From the NCBI RefSeq assembly GCF_014697075.1, contig NZ_JACJRE010000017.1, forward strand, positions 62,001 through 126,000: a DNA stretch of 64,000 bases. Reading direction: 5' to 3'. The notes beneath the pieces were generated by a model. That model did no database searches, was not told where the DNA came from, and saw only the letters and a list, made by a program, of their open reading frames with translations. Below, piece after piece: positions 1 to 7,799 of this stretch (position 1 is its first letter; every line of letters starts with the position of its first letter). Both the position numbers and the translations under genes were made by a program. The DNA is from Tolypothrix sp. FACHB-123. GTDB lineage: Bacteria; Cyanobacteriota; Cyanobacteriia; Cyanobacteriales; Nostocaceae.

Positions 1-81
1 AATTCTTCTCCCAAGGGGAGACGCTGCGCGTTGGCGGAAGCCTCTCGCAGAGAAGGCGTACTTGGCGTCTTGGCGGTTTAA
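1..81. repeat. dispersed palindromic and 'cgccaag' repeats
   Basis: GC-rich, partly palindromic sequence just downstream of the porin stop codon. Bases 57-81, read on the minus strand, carry the motif AAACCGCCAAGACGCCAAG, which recurs in related form near 1954-1983 and 2261-2292. The first 50 bases resemble the sequence near 2135-2170. Such dispersed repeats are common in Nostocales; no coding function is seen. Confidence 0.55.
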
Positions 82-1676
82 AAATCGAAAGTTGTCCGCA
101 ACACTCCTACATATTGAGTATCATTATTACTATTATTTTCCGGGTTAAGAATTACCCAAAACCCAGGAGTCACAGAAATATTGTCATGAATTCGCCAACG
201 GTAAAAAGCTTCAATATGGTAAGAGCTATCGCTTTCCTCACGAACATCACTGTGAGAAACTCGTGGCGGTAAACCAAAAAGAATACCTGGTAAATTACCC
301 CTACCGCCAACATCAGGAAATGTCATCCCAATTGCGCCAAACCAAGCATTAGCACTATCACCATTATTCACAAATAGCGAATCTGTGCTACCTCTCCCAT
401 TAGAAATATCACTGAAACCAGAGTTCTTCGCAGTTGCCCAAATATACCCGCCCCATGCATGTACTTGAAAATTGGGAGAAAAGCGATAATATCCTTGCGC
501 ACCAACAATACTATTAGAGGTAGCAATGCTGTTACCAAAAGGCGATATGGATAAAGCGCTACCTCTACTACCTGTAATATCCACAGTACCAGCAGGGCTA
601 TATCCATGAGAGTAAGCAACACCAATTGCGCCTTGTTGACCATAGTAAACTAAATGTGCCAATGCATTATAACCACCATCAAATAAACCATTTTGAGGTG
701 CTGGATTATTGGGACTGTTAGCTAAATAACCGAGAGTTAACACCAAGTCACTGCTAATCTTCCAGTTAACTGCTGCACCGCCCCCTCCCCGTTCAAACAG
801 CAAACTATTCTTACCAAATAGTGAGGGAATACCGTTACCATCATCAGCAACTGTCGCTGGAGTGACGTTATCTGTGATGTCGTTGTAGCCAATACCCACC
901 GGGCCGATAACAAAGGATAGAGACTCGCTAACAGGAAAGTAGTAACGGATGTGGGGTACAAACAATGTATTGTTACTATCATTATCAAAGTTTAAGCGCG
1001 TCATTCCCGTACCGCTAGCAGCAGCAATTTGGCTGACACCATTAGAATTGGCAAAGTTGCCAAACTCTAGTCGCACTCGCAATAAATCTTTGCCTGTAAA
1101 ACTACTTTCTAACTGCAAACGACCGCGCGTAGCAAAGAAGGGGTTAGATTCATCGCGCGTACCCCCGACTTTATTACCAAAGGTATCGCTAATGGCGGTA
1201 ATAATTTGGGCATTTAGCTTGGTAGTAGTGGAAAATTGTTGTTGTTCTAATGTTGATGTTCGCGCTTCTATACTATCGACTCTTCCGCGTAGAGTTGTTA
1301 GTTCTGCTGCAAAGTCTTGTTGTAGTTTTTGCAACACGGCTAAATCCTGTTTCTGGACTAAATCGCTGGTAGCTGTGGTGATTAATTCATTAATTCTATC
1401 CAAGCAAGCATTTAAACCTGCGGCAAATTCATAACGAGTTAAGGCGCGATTTCCGCGATAAGTAGAATTGGGATAACCTGCAATACAACCATAGCGTTCA
1501 ACTAATGATTGCAATGCAGCAAAAGCCCAATCGGTTGGTTGCACATCTGAGAATTGGGAAACTGATGTGACTTGTTCTTGTAATGTATTAAATTCGGCAT
1601 CTGTTGCATCTGCTGCCCAGACTGCTGGAGATGCTAAAAATAAAAGTAGAAAACTGCACCAAGAATGTTTCAGCAT
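78..1676 (-). CDS. SLH-domain OprB-family outer-membrane porin
   Basis: Predicted outer-membrane beta-barrel porin of the cyanobacterial iron/carbohydrate porin family. From the chosen ATG at 1676 it starts with a clear signal peptide ending in AVWA. An SLH domain follows at about residues 40-95 (FSDVQPTDWAF, TRYEFAAGL) and should anchor it to the cell wall. Next is a short coiled coil at about 100-150, then an OprB-like barrel ending in phenylalanine, as is usual for outer-membrane proteins. An in-frame start at 1766 would add 30 residues ahead of the signal peptide, so it is less likely. Its place beside a sugar ABC transporter suggests sugar uptake, but the family also includes iron porins; the substrate is inferred. 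Confidence 0.88.
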   Translation of the reverse strand: MLKHSWCSFLLLFLASPAVWAADATDAEFNTLQEQVTSVSQFSDVQPTDWAFAALQSLVERYGCIAGYPNSTYRGNRALTRYEFAAGLNACLDRINELITTATSDLVQKQDLAVLQKLQQDFAAELTTLRGRVDSIEARTSTLEQQQFSTTTKLNAQIITAISDTFGNKVGGTRDESNPFFATRGRLQLESSFTGKDLLRVRLEFGNFANSNGVSQIAAASGTGMTRLNFDNDSNNTLFVPHIRYYFPVSESLSFVIGPVGIGYNDITDNVTPATVADDGNGIPSLFGKNSLLFERGGGGAAVNWKISSDLVLTLGYLANSPNNPAPQNGLFDGGYNALAHLVYYGQQGAIGVAYSHGYSPAGTVDITGSRGSALSISPFGNSIATSNSIVGAQGYYRFSPNFQVHAWGGYIWATAKNSGFSDISNGRGSTDSLFVNNGDSANAWFGAIGMTFPDVGGRGNLPGILFGLPPRVSHSDVREESDSSYHIEAFYRWRIHDNISVTPGFWVILNPENNSNNDTQYVGVLRTTFDF

Positions 1677-1774
1677 TGGATTTATGATGGTATTTGATAT
1701 GAGAAAAAACTGGGTTTTTCTTGATTGTCTAAGAGGTTGTTTTAAAAGTTCTCTGTTTGGTAGCACAATATTTA

Positions 1775-1851
1775 GATCCCCCTAAATCCCCCTTAAAAAG
1801 GGGGACTTTTAGAAGTTTTTGCCCCCCTTTTCAAGGGGGGTTGGGGGGATC
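1775..1851. repeat. MITE-like inverted repeat (GATCCCCC ends)
   Basis: A 77-bp element begins GATCCCCCTAAATCCCCCTT and ends in the near-complement ...GGGGTTGGGGGGATC. An inner CCCCC/GGGGG hairpin sits in its left half and CCCCCC/GGGGGG in its right half. It encodes no protein. Small elements with these GATCCCCC ends are widespread in cyanobacterial genomes, so a non-autonomous mobile repeat is the best reading. It lies just upstream of the porin gene and could affect its expression. Confidence 0.7.
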
Positions 1852-1953
1852 AACAAGTGCTTAAAATTACAGCTAACCACTTTTCAAACATCCTCTAAGC
1901 TCAAGAGATTGCGATTAATATCTGCGGCGTTGTATGAAATGGGATGAAGTAAC

Positions 1954-1983
1954 GAACCGCAAAGACGCGAAGTACGCAAAGAA
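1954..1983. repeat. dispersed 'cgcaaagacgc' repeat
   Basis: GAACCGCAAAGACGCGAAG followed by TACGCAAAG, a diverged copy of the unit at 2261-2292 and of the minus-strand unit at 57-81. Three copies in 2.3 kb show local spread of a Nostocales dispersed repeat. Confidence 0.55.
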
Positions 1984-2260
1984 GAGTTTTTTTGAGAGCG
2001 GAAAAGAAAGACTCTTCTGGCAAATATGCAAGGAATAATCTTGTATTGATGATGTTTTTATTTGATTTTTGCTGGCAAATACTTAAAACAAGTTATGTAT
2101 GTGTAGGGTGTGTTATCACGTAGACACGAAGTGGCGTCCCGTTCGCGTAGCGTCTCCGCAGGAGAAGGGTAGTGTAACGCACCTTATTCTTGGCTTTAGC
2201 GCGTTGCAGAAATACTGATTTTAAAAACTACGCAAAAATACCAAAAATTCTTAATTTATT

Positions 2261-2292
2261 GAACCGCCAAGACGCCAAGAACGCCAAGAATT
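2261..2292. repeat. dispersed 'cgccaagacgcc' repeat
   Basis: GAACCGCCAAGACGCCAAGA followed by ACGCCAAGAATTC, with an internal 9-10 base periodicity. It matches the minus-strand copy at 57-81 at most positions. Confidence 0.55.
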
Positions 2293-2382
2293 CTTAGGGT
2301 GTCGTAAGTTCTGTTAACTGTTGAGATGAAGAGAGAAGGGAAGAAGAGTTAAAAAGATAACTATTCATCCCTTCAATTTGTG

Positions 2383-3378
2383 TTAACGTCGAGAACGTCT
2401 GCGCAATCTATCAATCATAACTGCGGCAATAATTACCAAACCTTTGACAACTAATTGCCAGAAGTAAGACATGTTCAACAGAGTTAAACCATTGTTGAGT
2501 ACAGCAATAATTAATGCACCGAGAAGTGTGCCCCCAATGGTACCGATACCGCCTGTGAAGCTGGTTCCACCGAGAATGACAGCCGCGATCGCATCTAGTT
2601 CATAACCCTGCCCTAACATACCGGTGGCACTATACAAGCGGCTGGCGCTCATAATTCCGGCTAAACCTGCGAGTAATCCACTCACGCCATAAACAAACAG
2701 CATGACGCGATTGACTTTGATACCCGTTAATCTGGCGGCTCTTTCGTTACCACCTACGGCGTAAATTTGTACACCTAAAACTGTTTGTCTCAGTACAAAC
2801 CAACTCACAGCCACAGTCAACAAAGCAATGATTACTAGCCAGGGAATCGGGCCGACATAGCTGTTACCTATCCAAGCAAAGTTGATATTTCGGTTAATTA
2901 CTGTTGTACCATTAGCAACTAAGAAGGCTGCACCACGGAGGGCAGTTAAAGAACCCAAGGTGACAATAAACGGCGGTACATCTAAAAAGGTAATTAACGC
3001 ACCGTTGAGTAAACCTAACAGCAATCCGGTGACTAAGGCCGCAGGAACAGCTAGCCAACCTAAAGCCGGTATTAGAGATACTAATACTGCAACTACAGCA
3101 GAAACAGCCAAGATTGACCCGACTGAAAGGTCAATACCTCCGGTGAGAATCACAAAGGTCATCCCCGTTGCCAGGACAATATTAATTGAAGCCTGACGCA
3201 AGATGTTGACGGCGTTACCTGCTGTCATAAAATTAGGACTCAGCAGCGCAAATAGAATGCAGATGATTACCAAAATCGGTAAAATCCCGGCAACTTGCAG
3301 TAAATTGTTAATGGATTTGCGCTGGCGTTGGGAATTCTCGCTTGGTCTTCTGTTAACTGGTTTTAAGGTTTGACTCAT
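2383..3378 (-). CDS. CUT2 sugar ABC transporter permease (RbsC/FrtC-like)
   Basis: Inner-membrane permease of a ribose/fructose-type sugar ABC transporter, 331 residues, the usual length for RbsC. Many hydrophobic segments follow a basic, polar N-terminus of about 25 residues. Family motifs include the [10 protein letters not shown] stretch near residue 80 and the [19 protein letters not shown] stretch near 265. Its ATG overlaps the stop codon of the upstream ATPase gene by 3 bases, so the two are translationally coupled. It is the last gene of the binding protein-ATPase-permease operon. The sugar cannot be told from sequence; the divergent LacI regulator and the OprB porin next door resemble the cyanobacterial fructose transport locus. 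Confidence 0.92.
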   Translation of the reverse strand: MSQTLKPVNRRPSENSQRQRKSINNLLQVAGILPILVIICILFALLSPNFMTAGNAVNILRQASINIVLATGMTFVILTGGIDLSVGSILAVSAVVAVLVSLIPALGWLAVPAALVTGLLLGLLNGALITFLDVPPFIVTLGSLTALRGAAFLVANGTTVINRNINFAWIGNSYVGPIPWLVIIALLTVAVSWFVLRQTVLGVQIYAVGGNERAARLTGIKVNRVMLFVYGVSGLLAGLAGIMSASRLYSATGMLGQGYELDAIAAVILGGTSFTGGIGTIGGTLLGALIIAVLNNGLTLLNMSYFWQLVVKGLVIIAAVMIDRLRRRSRR

Positions 3379-4928
3379 GATGCTAGTACCTCCGATGCTC
3401 CTGTTGCATAGTGCATAATGTTTTCTTGGCTAATTTCTTTACCGGGACTGTTGTCTAGTTCACCCACTAACTCCCCTTCGCGCATGACTAAAACGCGATC
3501 GCTCATTCCCACAATTTCTGGTAGTTCGCTGGAAACCATGAAAATTGCAACCCCTTGGGCGGCTAAATCGCTAATAATCCGGTAAATCTCGCTTTTAGCA
3601 CCGATATCTACGCCCCTTGTCGGTTCATCCAGCATCAATACTCTAGGATTAATCGCCAACCACCTGGCTAGCAGGAGTTTTTGCTGATTTCCCCCGGAAA
3701 GATCCACGGCGCGAATTTCTAAATTAGCCAGCCGGATATGAAAGTTTTCGACTGCGTCAGCAGCAATCTTATTGACTGAAGCCCAATTAACGATGCCACT
3801 CCTAGCATCTTGTTTAAGTCTATTGAGTCCAATATTCTTGCGGGAACTCATTTCCAGAAATAAACCTTGGTCTTTGCGATCTTCTGGGACATAGCCAATA
3901 CCCACAGCGATCGCATCACTGGGGGAATTAATCTCTAGTTTTTTACCATTGAGAAATACTTCACCGCTAACTTTGCGATCGGCTCCAAAAATCAGCCGCG
4001 ATACCTCTGTCCGTCCCGCACCCACTAACCCAGACAATCCGAGAATTTCCCCTGCACGCAGTTGAAAGCTGGCGGGTTTAACTTTGCGCCCATCGCTAAT
4101 ATTTCTCACTTCCAGCACCACCGCGCCGGGATTGTTTTGGCGTTGATGTTCGTAAAAGTCCTGCATCGAACGACCAACCATCATTTGTACCAAGCGCTGG
4201 GGAGTAATTTCTTCCCGCGTCAAACTGCCAATATATTGACCATCCCGCAGCACGCTAATGCGGTCAGCCAGGGCATAGATTTCTTCCATGCGGTGACTAA
4301 TATAGATAATGGCAATGCCATCGTTGCGCAGTTTGCGAATTACCTCAAATAACCGTTCCGTCTCTCTGTCAGATAAAGCGGCTGTTGGTTCATCCATCAC
4401 CAAAATCCGGCTGTTATCTTTTAGCGCTCTCGCAATTTCTACTTGCTGCTGTTCCGCGATCGCTAAAGTACCGACAATATCCGTAGGTGCAAAACTCGCC
4501 CCCAAGCTATCTAATACCCGCCGGGCTTCAAGTTCCATACCTTTACGGTCTAAAAATTGACCTTTTTGCAACTCGCTACCCATAAACATGTTTTCGGTAA
4601 CAGTTAAATTGGGTGCAACGTTCAATTCTTGATAAATCAGATTAATCCCTGCTTGTCTGGCTGTACCCGGATCGGTAATTTTCACCGCTTGACCATTAAT
4701 CCAAATCTCGCCATCATCAGCAATATAAGCCCCAGCCAGGATTTTCATCAAAGTGCTTTTACCCGCACCATTCTCACCCATCAAAGCGTGAACTTCACCC
4801 GGATAAATAGTCAAATTCACACCTTGCAAAGCCGGGACACCATGAAATCGTTTAGCAATCCCGCGCATTTCTAAGACAGGGTTAGCTGTCGCGGGTGGAG
4901 AAAAATCTCTTTCAATATTTGTTGTCAT
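3375..4928 (-). CDS. CUT2 sugar ABC transporter ATPase, double domain (RbsA/FrtB-like)
   Basis: Cytoplasmic ATPase with two fused ABC domains that drives the permease encoded just downstream. The first half has an intact Walker A (GENGAGKST), the family's altered signature region ([14 protein letters not shown]) and Walker B ([11 protein letters not shown]). The second half has a degenerate Walker A (GLVGAGRTE) but a good signature (LSGGNQQK) and Walker B ([12 protein letters not shown]). One active and one altered site is normal for RbsA/MglA proteins. The start is set at ATG 4928 (MTTNIERDF); an in-frame extension to 4994 reaches toward the tandem repeat and looks non-coding. Length from this start is 517 residues. 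Confidence 0.92.
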   Translation of the reverse strand: MTTNIERDFSPPATANPVLEMRGIAKRFHGVPALQGVNLTIYPGEVHALMGENGAGKSTLMKILAGAYIADDGEIWINGQAVKITDPGTARQAGINLIYQELNVAPNLTVTENMFMGSELQKGQFLDRKGMELEARRVLDSLGASFAPTDIVGTLAIAEQQQVEIARALKDNSRILVMDEPTAALSDRETERLFEVIRKLRNDGIAIIYISHRMEEIYALADRISVLRDGQYIGSLTREEITPQRLVQMMVGRSMQDFYEHQRQNNPGAVVLEVRNISDGRKVKPASFQLRAGEILGLSGLVGAGRTEVSRLIFGADRKVSGEVFLNGKKLEINSPSDAIAVGIGYVPEDRKDQGLFLEMSSRKNIGLNRLKQDARSGIVNWASVNKIAADAVENFHIRLANLEIRAVDLSGGNQQKLLLARWLAINPRVLMLDEPTRGVDIGAKSEIYRIISDLAAQGVAIFMVSSELPEIVGMSDRVLVMREGELVGELDNSPGKEISQENIMHYATGASEVLAS

Positions 4929-4986
4929 ATGTGGTGAGTGCAGAGTCCTAAATTTTAAAGTGTTAAGCTGCTTTAGCTCTAACGCC

Positions 4987-5028
4987 ACAGTCAACAGTCA
5001 ACAGTCAACAGTCAACAGTCAACAGTCA
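4987..5028. repeat. 7-base tandem repeat, 6 copies (ACAGTCA)
   Basis: Six perfect direct copies of ACAGTCA lie between the binding-protein gene and the ATPase gene, ending 6 bases before the stop codon of the former. This is a typical short tandemly repeated sequence of heterocystous cyanobacteria. Inside an operon it could act as a spacer or affect the relative expression of binding protein and transporter, but that is inference. Confidence 0.9.
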
Positions 5029-5033
5029 ACGGA

Positions 5034-6080
5034 TTACCAACCTGTAGATGTACTTACGTTCTCTTTAGTAATCAACTTGGCGGGAATCAAAATGTTTGGT
5101 GATGCTGGTTTTTTGCCATTCAAGATGTCGTTACCTACCTGAACCGCTTTTACAGTCATCCCTCTGGGGTTTTGCGTAGCTGTGGCTGCATAGAGGCTAT
5201 CGCTAGATGCGATCGCTTCTATGGCTTCCGGTGCGCCGTCAACTCCCACAATAAAAAAGTCTCTGCGTTTGGCTTGGTTAGCCGCTAAATCTACGCCCAC
5301 ACCGCTAGGATCGTTGATGGCAAAGACTGCATCAATTTTGGGGAAAGTGACTAGTATGTCGCTCATCACTCTCAATCCCCCATCGCGGCTACCTTCTGCG
5401 TTTTGGTCTTTAGAAAGTAGTTTGATATTGGGATATTTAGCTAACACTTTTAAGCAACCATCCACGCGCTGGATGACTGAAGTGACTGGCGGCCCGTTGA
5501 CTATGACAACATTGCCTTTACCTTTGAGGCGATCGGCAATATATTGGCAGCTAATTTCTCCAGCTTGCACATTATTAGTAGTGACAGTCGCATCTACATC
5601 TGCTTCTACAGGTGTATCTACTGCAATCACAATTGTCCCTGCTTTTCTGGCTTGCTCAACAGCAGGTCTGATACCTTTACTATCCGCAGCATTGAGGACA
5701 ATTAAGTCAGTATTCGCCGCCACAAAATTTTCAATTTGGTTAAATTGCTGATTTAAATCATAGCCGCTAGAAACTACAGTGACTTTGACATCACTTCCAC
5801 CAATGTTTTTTGCTTCTTTCTCCGCACCTTGTGCCATAACCACAAAGAACGGGTTACTTAAATCGCCCAAAGTTACGCCAACAGAACGTAATTTAGGATT
5901 GCGATCGCTCTTATTAGTCTGCGTACTTATATCAGTAACGTTTTTTGTATTAGTGGTATCCGTATTAGTGGCTTTGTCGCCATTGGGAGCAACGTTTGTG
6001 CAGCTAACAAGCGTACCACTAACAATACTTAATATAGTAGCTGCCACACCTGAGGTAAAGGGAAGTTTTTTCACATTCAT
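5034..6080 (-). CDS. sugar ABC transporter substrate-binding lipoprotein (RbsB/FrtA-like)
   Basis: Periplasmic sugar-binding protein that delivers substrate to the permease. The N-terminus is a lipoprotein signal: basic MNVKK, a hydrophobic stretch, then LVSC with the lipidated cysteine near residue 27. A Thr/Asn/Ser-rich linker to about residue 62 precedes a periplasmic-binding-protein type I fold (VGVTLGDLSNPFF, VVIVNGPP, AVFAINDPSGVGVD, FIVGVDGAPEAI). Its 348 residues are slightly longer than E. coli RbsB because of the linker. It is the first gene of the minus-strand operon and diverges from the LacI-type regulator across a 348-bp region. The ligand is likely a pentose or fructose, by family only. 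Confidence 0.92.
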   Translation of the reverse strand: MNVKKLPFTSGVAATILSIVSGTLVSCTNVAPNGDKATNTDTTNTKNVTDISTQTNKSDRNPKLRSVGVTLGDLSNPFFVVMAQGAEKEAKNIGGSDVKVTVVSSGYDLNQQFNQIENFVAANTDLIVLNAADSKGIRPAVEQARKAGTIVIAVDTPVEADVDATVTTNNVQAGEISCQYIADRLKGKGNVVIVNGPPVTSVIQRVDGCLKVLAKYPNIKLLSKDQNAEGSRDGGLRVMSDILVTFPKIDAVFAINDPSGVGVDLAANQAKRRDFFIVGVDGAPEAIEAIASSDSLYAATATQNPRGMTVKAVQVGNDILNGKKPASPNILIPAKLITKENVSTSTGW

Positions 6081-6150
6081 CTATATCCTAATAACGCATT
6101 TAAATTCAATAACAATCAGCAGAATATAAATCACGCTTGATATGAATTAG

Positions 6151-6158
6151 AAACGTTT
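6151..6158. promoter_or_regulatory. candidate LacI-family half-palindrome AAACGTTT
   Basis: A perfect 8-bp palindrome with a central CG, typical of LacI-family operator cores, about 70 bases upstream of the binding-protein start codon. A related AACGTTTTTT lies near 6221. Short palindromes are common in AT-rich DNA, so this is a weak candidate compared with the sites at 6339 and 6373. Confidence 0.3.
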
Positions 6159-6338
6159 TTTATCCCATCTGGGTTTGGAGCTTTATCTCAAAGTTATTTG
6201 AGACAACCTCCGAAATTACAACGTTTTTTGGATGTAATTCAGATTAAACGTAAATTTTAAAATTCATCACCGTCTTAAGGCTTAGACTATGGCTTGGTCA
6301 TTTTAATTTTTGTTAAACATCTTGTTTGTTAAACTTTA

Positions 6339-6352
6339 TGCACACCTGTGCA
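6339..6352. promoter_or_regulatory. palindromic operator, copy 1
   Basis: TGCACACCTGTGCA, an inverted repeat (TGCACA/TGTGCA) around two central bases; the flanking A and T extend it to 16 bases. The identical 14-mer recurs 34 bases downstream. Two exact copies in the divergent region next to a LacI-type gene make this the best operator candidate for that regulator. Confidence 0.7.
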
Positions 6353-6372
6353 TGACTGCTGATTTTTATTTT

Positions 6373-6386
6373 TGCACACCTGTGCA
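6373..6386. promoter_or_regulatory. palindromic operator, copy 2
   Basis: Second exact copy of TGCACACCTGTGCA, 34 bases (about 3 helical turns) after the first and about 43 bases before the regulator start codon. Its position near the regulator suggests autoregulation; looping or roadblock control of the transporter promoter is possible. Confidence 0.7.
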
Positions 6387-6428
6387 TAAAAAACATGTTA
6401 AGTTTAATTACGTTACCTTCGGTAAGTT

Positions 6429-7517
6429 GTGAAGATGAGTAAGCGAAAAATTTCTATTGAAGATATTGCGCGTCAAGCAGGCGTTTCTCACTCTACTGTT
6501 TCCCGCGCTTTACGAGACAGTCCTTTAATTAGCGCCAAGGTGCGGGAGGAAATTAAAAAACTAGCGCAGGAAATGAATTATGTTCCAAATGCGATCGCCC
6601 AAAGTTTGCAGACTCAACGCACTTATACTGTTGGAGTTGTTGTCACTTCTATCGCCGATCCCTTTTTTGGTGAGTTAGTCGAGGGAATTGAACAGGTTGC
6701 TAAACAAGCAGGGTTGAATGTGTTGTTAAGTGCTTCACATGGAGATTTTGAGCAAGAAATAGCAGCGATTGAGAATTTTCACTATCGCAGAGTAGACGGA
6801 ATTCTCATAGCTGATTCCCGCATTAGTAAACAGTATACGCAGCAGTTAACCCCATTCACGGTGCCAACAGTTTTAATTAATATCGACACAGAAGACCAAG
6901 GGGAAATATTTCACTCAGTCGCCATTGACGATCGCTTAGGTGGTAGTTTAGCTGTAGAACATTTAATAGAGCTAGGACACAGTGCTATTGGCTATCTAGG
7001 TGTAGGCGATGGTAGCAAAGCCGAACAAGAGCGCCTAGAAGGCTATCAAATGGCGCTAATTCAAGCAGGTATCACACCAAATACCGATTGGCTCGCAATT
7101 TTTCCGAGAAACCAGGAAACAATCAACGATATTGATATCGGTAAAAAAATGCTGTCTCAACTAGTCTCAGCTGGAGTAACTAGCATTTTTTGCTACAACG
7201 ATATGGTCGCAGTTGGCGCTCTCTTAGCCTGTCAAGAGCTAGGAATTTCCGTACCGCAAGATTTAAGCCTTGTGGGATTCGATAACATTGCTCTCGCGAG
7301 TTACATTACCCCACCACTCACCACAGTTAGTCAGCGAATGTCTGAAATGGGTCAGTTTGCTATGACGATGTTACTAGAATTATTTCAAGGTAAAACAGTA
7401 AAAAATCAACTTTTATCACCGTTTTTAGTTAAAAGAGCTAGTAGTACAACTGAAAAGAGTGTTGACGGTTCACGGTTGACACCTCGACAAGCTCAGTGCG
7501 GCGCTGTTGACTGTTAA
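6429..7517 (+). CDS. LacI-family transcriptional regulator (FrtR-like)
   Basis: Sugar-responsive repressor. An N-terminal LacI helix-turn-helix (ISIEDIARQAGVSHSTVSRAL) covers residues 8-28, followed by a hinge helix and a periplasmic-binding-protein-like effector domain to about residue 340 (GVVVTSIADPFFGELVEG, FCYNDMVAVGALLA, GFDNIALASYITPPLTTV). The start is GTG 6429 or ATG 6435; the latter begins MSKRKISIED and is equally plausible. It is divergent from the sugar transporter, and two identical palindromes lie just upstream. The last 20 or so residues are encoded by GTTGAC-rich repeat-like DNA and are probably not part of the conserved fold. Effector identity is inferred. Confidence 0.9.
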   Translation: MKMSKRKISIEDIARQAGVSHSTVSRALRDSPLISAKVREEIKKLAQEMNYVPNAIAQSLQTQRTYTVGVVVTSIADPFFGELVEGIEQVAKQAGLNVLLSASHGDFEQEIAAIENFHYRRVDGILIADSRISKQYTQQLTPFTVPTVLINIDTEDQGEIFHSVAIDDRLGGSLAVEHLIELGHSAIGYLGVGDGSKAEQERLEGYQMALIQAGITPNTDWLAIFPRNQETINDIDIGKKMLSQLVSAGVTSIFCYNDMVAVGALLACQELGISVPQDLSLVGFDNIALASYITPPLTTVSQRMSEMGQFAMTMLLELFQGKTVKNQLLSPFLVKRASSTTEKSVDGSRLTPRQAQCGAVDC

Positions 7518-7528
7518 GAGAGATTTTT

Positions 7529-7603
7529 ATGACATTTTCTATTCGTTTTGGTGTCGCCAGTTCATCATGGCTAGTTAGGTCTTTAATGATTGCCCAACAT
7601 TAA
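7529..7603 (+). other. possible 24-residue ORF, unproven
   Basis: An ATG at 7529 preceded by AAGAGAGA opens a 24-codon frame (MTFSIRFGVASSSWLVRSLM...) ending TAA at 7603, 11 bases after the regulator gene. There is no recognisable family, and a frame this short can occur by chance. It is noted only because the upstream purine stretch resembles a ribosome binding site. Confidence 0.15.
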
Positions 7604-7799
7604 GACCGAGAACAGGAGATAATAATAAACTTATACCATCCTCAGCTGTAATACCATCCCTTTGCCTAGGCTGCTTTATATTCACAACTACAGGGTAGAT
7701 TTTCGCTATTTGTCGCCAATAAGATAGTGAAAATTACCAATTTGTATACATCTAAAGCTTTTTGTAAGGTTTCAGGTAAGTTAAGTCGCAAATAAGATC

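Larger units (their letters stand above)
1677..2382. other. intergenic region with repeats
   Basis: About 700 bases without a supported gene. It holds the 77-bp inverted-repeat element at 1775-1851, two 'cgccaag'-type repeats (1954-1983 and 2261-2292) and a GC-rich palindromic stretch near 2110-2180. The porin promoter should lie in the first part, read on the minus strand, but no convincing -35/-10 pair was identified. Confidence 0.6.
6081..6428. promoter_or_regulatory. divergent promoter region, transporter/regulator
   Basis: 348 bases separate the start codons of the binding-protein gene (minus) and the LacI-type regulator (plus), so promoters for both must lie here. It contains two identical palindromic sites (6339-6352 and 6373-6386) near the regulator, and the palindrome AAACGTTT at 6151-6158 about 70 bases upstream of the binding-protein start. 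The sequence AACGTTTTTT occurs twice (6152 and about 6221). TGTTAAAC also occurs twice (6311 and 6327). Confidence 0.75.

Noticed and set aside
1677-1766. N-terminal extension of the porin to 1766
   Set aside because: The 30 extra residues precede a complete signal peptide; a start at 1676 is typical for an exported protein.
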